A stretch of DNA of 64,000 bases, from positions 1 through 64,000 of the forward strand of contig BQJD01000016.1 of the NCBI GenBank assembly GCA_021604525.1. The letters run 5' to 3'. A program made the position numbers and the translations under genes. This DNA is from a marine bacterium B5-7. GTDB taxonomy: Bacteria; Pseudomonadota; Gammaproteobacteria; Arenicellales; CAJQKF01. Under the pieces are notes generated by a model. It was not told the origin of the DNA and searched no databases. It saw only the letters and a list, made by a program, of their open reading frames with translations. Position 1 is the stretch's first letter; each line of letters begins with the position of its first letter. Shown here piece after piece: positions 62,815 through 64,000 of this stretch.

Positions 62815-63462
62815 CTACTCGGCGTCCGGCTGGTTGGCCGGGGCGGCACGGGAGAACGCGTCGATCGCGTTTAAGGCCTGATCGATCTCCACAAGCCGTG
62901 GAAAATCATCGAGCGGCACATCGAATCGACGCGCGTTGAACATCTGCGGCACCAGGCAGATGTCTGCGATGGTTACTTGCTCACCTAGGAAATAGGGCCC
63001 CTTGTCAGCATCATCTTTCGCCCATGCTTCAAGTGCCGGAAAGTTTTCCAGAATCCAGTGGTGATACCACTTCAGCTTACCGGCTTCATCGATACCCATA
63101 TCGCGTGTCAGGAAGCCGAGTACACGCAGATTGTTCAGCGGATGAATATCGCAGGCAATGGCCAGCGCTGCCTGCCGGGCCCTGGCTCTGTTGGCCGGAT
63201 CACACGGCAGTATCGGAATCTCCGGATACGATTCCTCAAGGTATTCGAGGATGGCTATGGATTGGCCGATACGGACGTCGCCATCGACCAGCGTGGGCAC
63301 CAGTTTCTGTGGATTGATGCCGGTATATTCGGGCATCTTCTGCTGACCGCCATCGCGGGTTAAGTGCACGGCGACATGCTGATAGTCGAGGCCTTTCAGG
63401 TTCAGTGCAATACGTACGCGATAGGCAGCAGTGGAGCGCCAGTAGTCGTAGAGAATTCTCAT
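62815..63462 (-). CDS. maiA: Maleylacetoacetate isomerase
   Basis: This 215-residue zeta-class glutathione transferase converts maleylacetoacetate to fumarylacetoacetate in tyrosine/homogentisate breakdown. The opening YDYWRSTAAYRVRIALNLKG includes the family's catalytic SxxxYRVRIAL motif, and the C-terminal domain retains GEQVTIADICLVPQ. It sits 85 bases downstream of the fumarylacetoacetate-hydrolase gene, the next pathway step. Confidence 0.93.
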   Translation of the reverse strand: MRILYDYWRSTAAYRVRIALNLKGLDYQHVAVHLTRDGGQQKMPEYTGINPQKLVPTLVDGDVRIGQSIAILEYLEESYPEIPILPCDPANRARARQAALAIACDIHPLNNLRVLGFLTRDMGIDEAGKLKWYHHWILENFPALEAWAKDDADKGPYFLGEQVTIADICLVPQMFNARRFDVPLDDFPRLVEIDQALNAIDAFSRAAPANQPDAE

Positions 63463-63547
63463 GGCTTTTTCGGGCTTGGGCTAAATTTAAGGTTCAAGGG
63501 AGTTGGCTGGATATCGATGCGAACCTGTGAATCAGGATGCCTCGTCA

Positions 63548-64000
63548 TCAGGTTGCAGACAAAGGTTTAACCTCCTGATCGATCTGCCCGAAAATGCTGT
63601 CTCCTCTGGCGTCGAACATTTCGATTTGAACGCGATCGCCAAAGGACATGAACGGGGTGGATGGCTTGCCGTCGGCAATTGTCTCAAGACAACGCACCTC
63701 GGCCAGGCAACAGGAGCCGTCTTCGCTGCCGACGTTGGAGACCGTGCCGGATCCGACCACCGTGCCGGCCATGAGTCCACGCGATTTGGCGGCATGAGCG
63801 ATTAATTGCGTGAAGTCGAAGGTCATGTCGCGACCCGCATCAGGGGCGCCGATGCGACGTCCATTGAGCGTGGCAACCAGGGGTCGATGCAGTTTGGCGC
63901 CATCCCAGGCTTCGCCGAGTTCGTCCGGGGTGACCACAACCGGCGAAAAGGCGGTGTGGGGTTTTGACTGGTAAAAACCAAACTGTTTCGCGAGCTCGGC
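63548..64000 (-). CDS. Fumarylacetoacetate hydrolase family protein (3' part, cut by window edge)
   Basis: The frame is open to the right edge and ends at 63548. The visible C-terminal ~150 residues read FSPVVVTPDELG, TFDFTQLIAHAAKSRGLMAGTVVGSGTVSN and GDRVQIEMFDARG, the FAH-family core. It would cleave fumarylacetoacetate or a related beta-diketo acid, with maiA directly downstream. The N-terminus and start are outside the window. Confidence 0.88.
   Translation of the reverse strand, partial: AELAKQFGFYQSKPHTAFSPVVVTPDELGEAWDGAKLHRPLVATLNGRRIGAPDAGRDMTFDFTQLIAHAAKSRGLMAGTVVGSGTVSNVGSEDGSCCLAEVRCLETIADGKPSTPFMSFGDRVQIEMFDARGDSIFGQIDQEVKPLSAT

Overview
The window looks like chromosome from a Gram-negative bacterium, most likely a gammaproteobacterium. 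GC content is moderate (about 55% by eye). The two-subunit glycyl-tRNA synthetase (glyQ, glyS), heptose-bisphosphate phosphatase (gmhB), RND efflux pump and lipoprotein and Tat signals all fit that. The gene content (polyhydroxyalkanoate reductase, choline-sulfatase, BCCT and purine-type ABC uptake, quinol NO reductase, SulP transporter) suggests a metabolically flexible aquatic or marine heterotroph. I found no tRNA, rRNA, CRISPR array, transposase, integrase or phage genes. The window is cut inside genes at both ends.

Layout, left half. 1-611 is the start of a Tat-exported protein (minus strand). A GlcG/HbpS-like gene and a 63-codon ORF converge on a 44-bp hairpin (1358-1401) beside an AT-rich patch. 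1866-6801 (minus) is a tight cluster: choline-sulfatase, UDG-fold protein, NDUFA9-like reductase, Atm1-type ABC exporter. Next come a large zinc-ribbon/cyclase/ATPase/TPR regulator, an orphan NMT1-like binding protein, a DUF3301 protein with a secreted partner, and a minus-strand pair (Sel1/TPR protein plus peptidoglycan-binding protein). 17430-22162 is an overlapping operon glyQ-glyS-mazG-gmhB-plsC. 22282-27637 (minus) carries a 778-codon methyltransferase, rsmA, pdxA, a CDGSH protein and phaB. The phaB gene has a near-consensus promoter whose -10 end overlaps a palindrome.

Layout, right half. 28024-33368 holds an RND adaptor, an RND permease and a membrane-anchored ClpP-like protease. Next is a 5'-truncated carboxynorspermidine decarboxylase (nspC remnant) and a quinol NO reductase. 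A bile-acid-symporter-like transporter follows, bracketed by two inverted copies of a ~120-bp dispersed repeat; a third copy lies at ~51120-51238. Then come an aldo/keto reductase, a lipoprotein esterase, a membrane-fused spermidine-synthase-like protein, a four-gene BMP/nucleoside-type ABC importer and an SBP-BCCT pair. After these are uraH, a DUF900 hydrolase, small redox and hydrolase genes, a SulP-STAS-cNMP fusion, an AraC regulator divergent from cytochrome P460, metY with an alpha/beta hydrolase, a molybdopterin oxidoreductase, maiA and the 3' part of a fumarylacetoacetate-hydrolase gene.

How the genes fit together. Osmolyte and quaternary-amine use is suggested by choline-sulfatase plus the SBP-BCCT pair. 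Nitrogen-oxide chemistry is suggested by the quinol NO reductase and cytochrome P460. Purine salvage or catabolism is suggested by the BMP-type importer and UraH. Tyrosine-type ring catabolism is suggested by maiA plus the FAH-family gene. Cyclic-nucleotide signalling could link the cyclase (6986-10258) with the cNMP-binding SulP protein (53686-55965), though nothing in the sequence proves that link. The least ordinary items are the dispersed repeat family and its bracketing of one transporter, the ABC-type binding protein paired with a BCCT carrier, the RND/ClpP-like cluster, and the Tat protein at the left edge with recurring PAHA/PAQA motifs.
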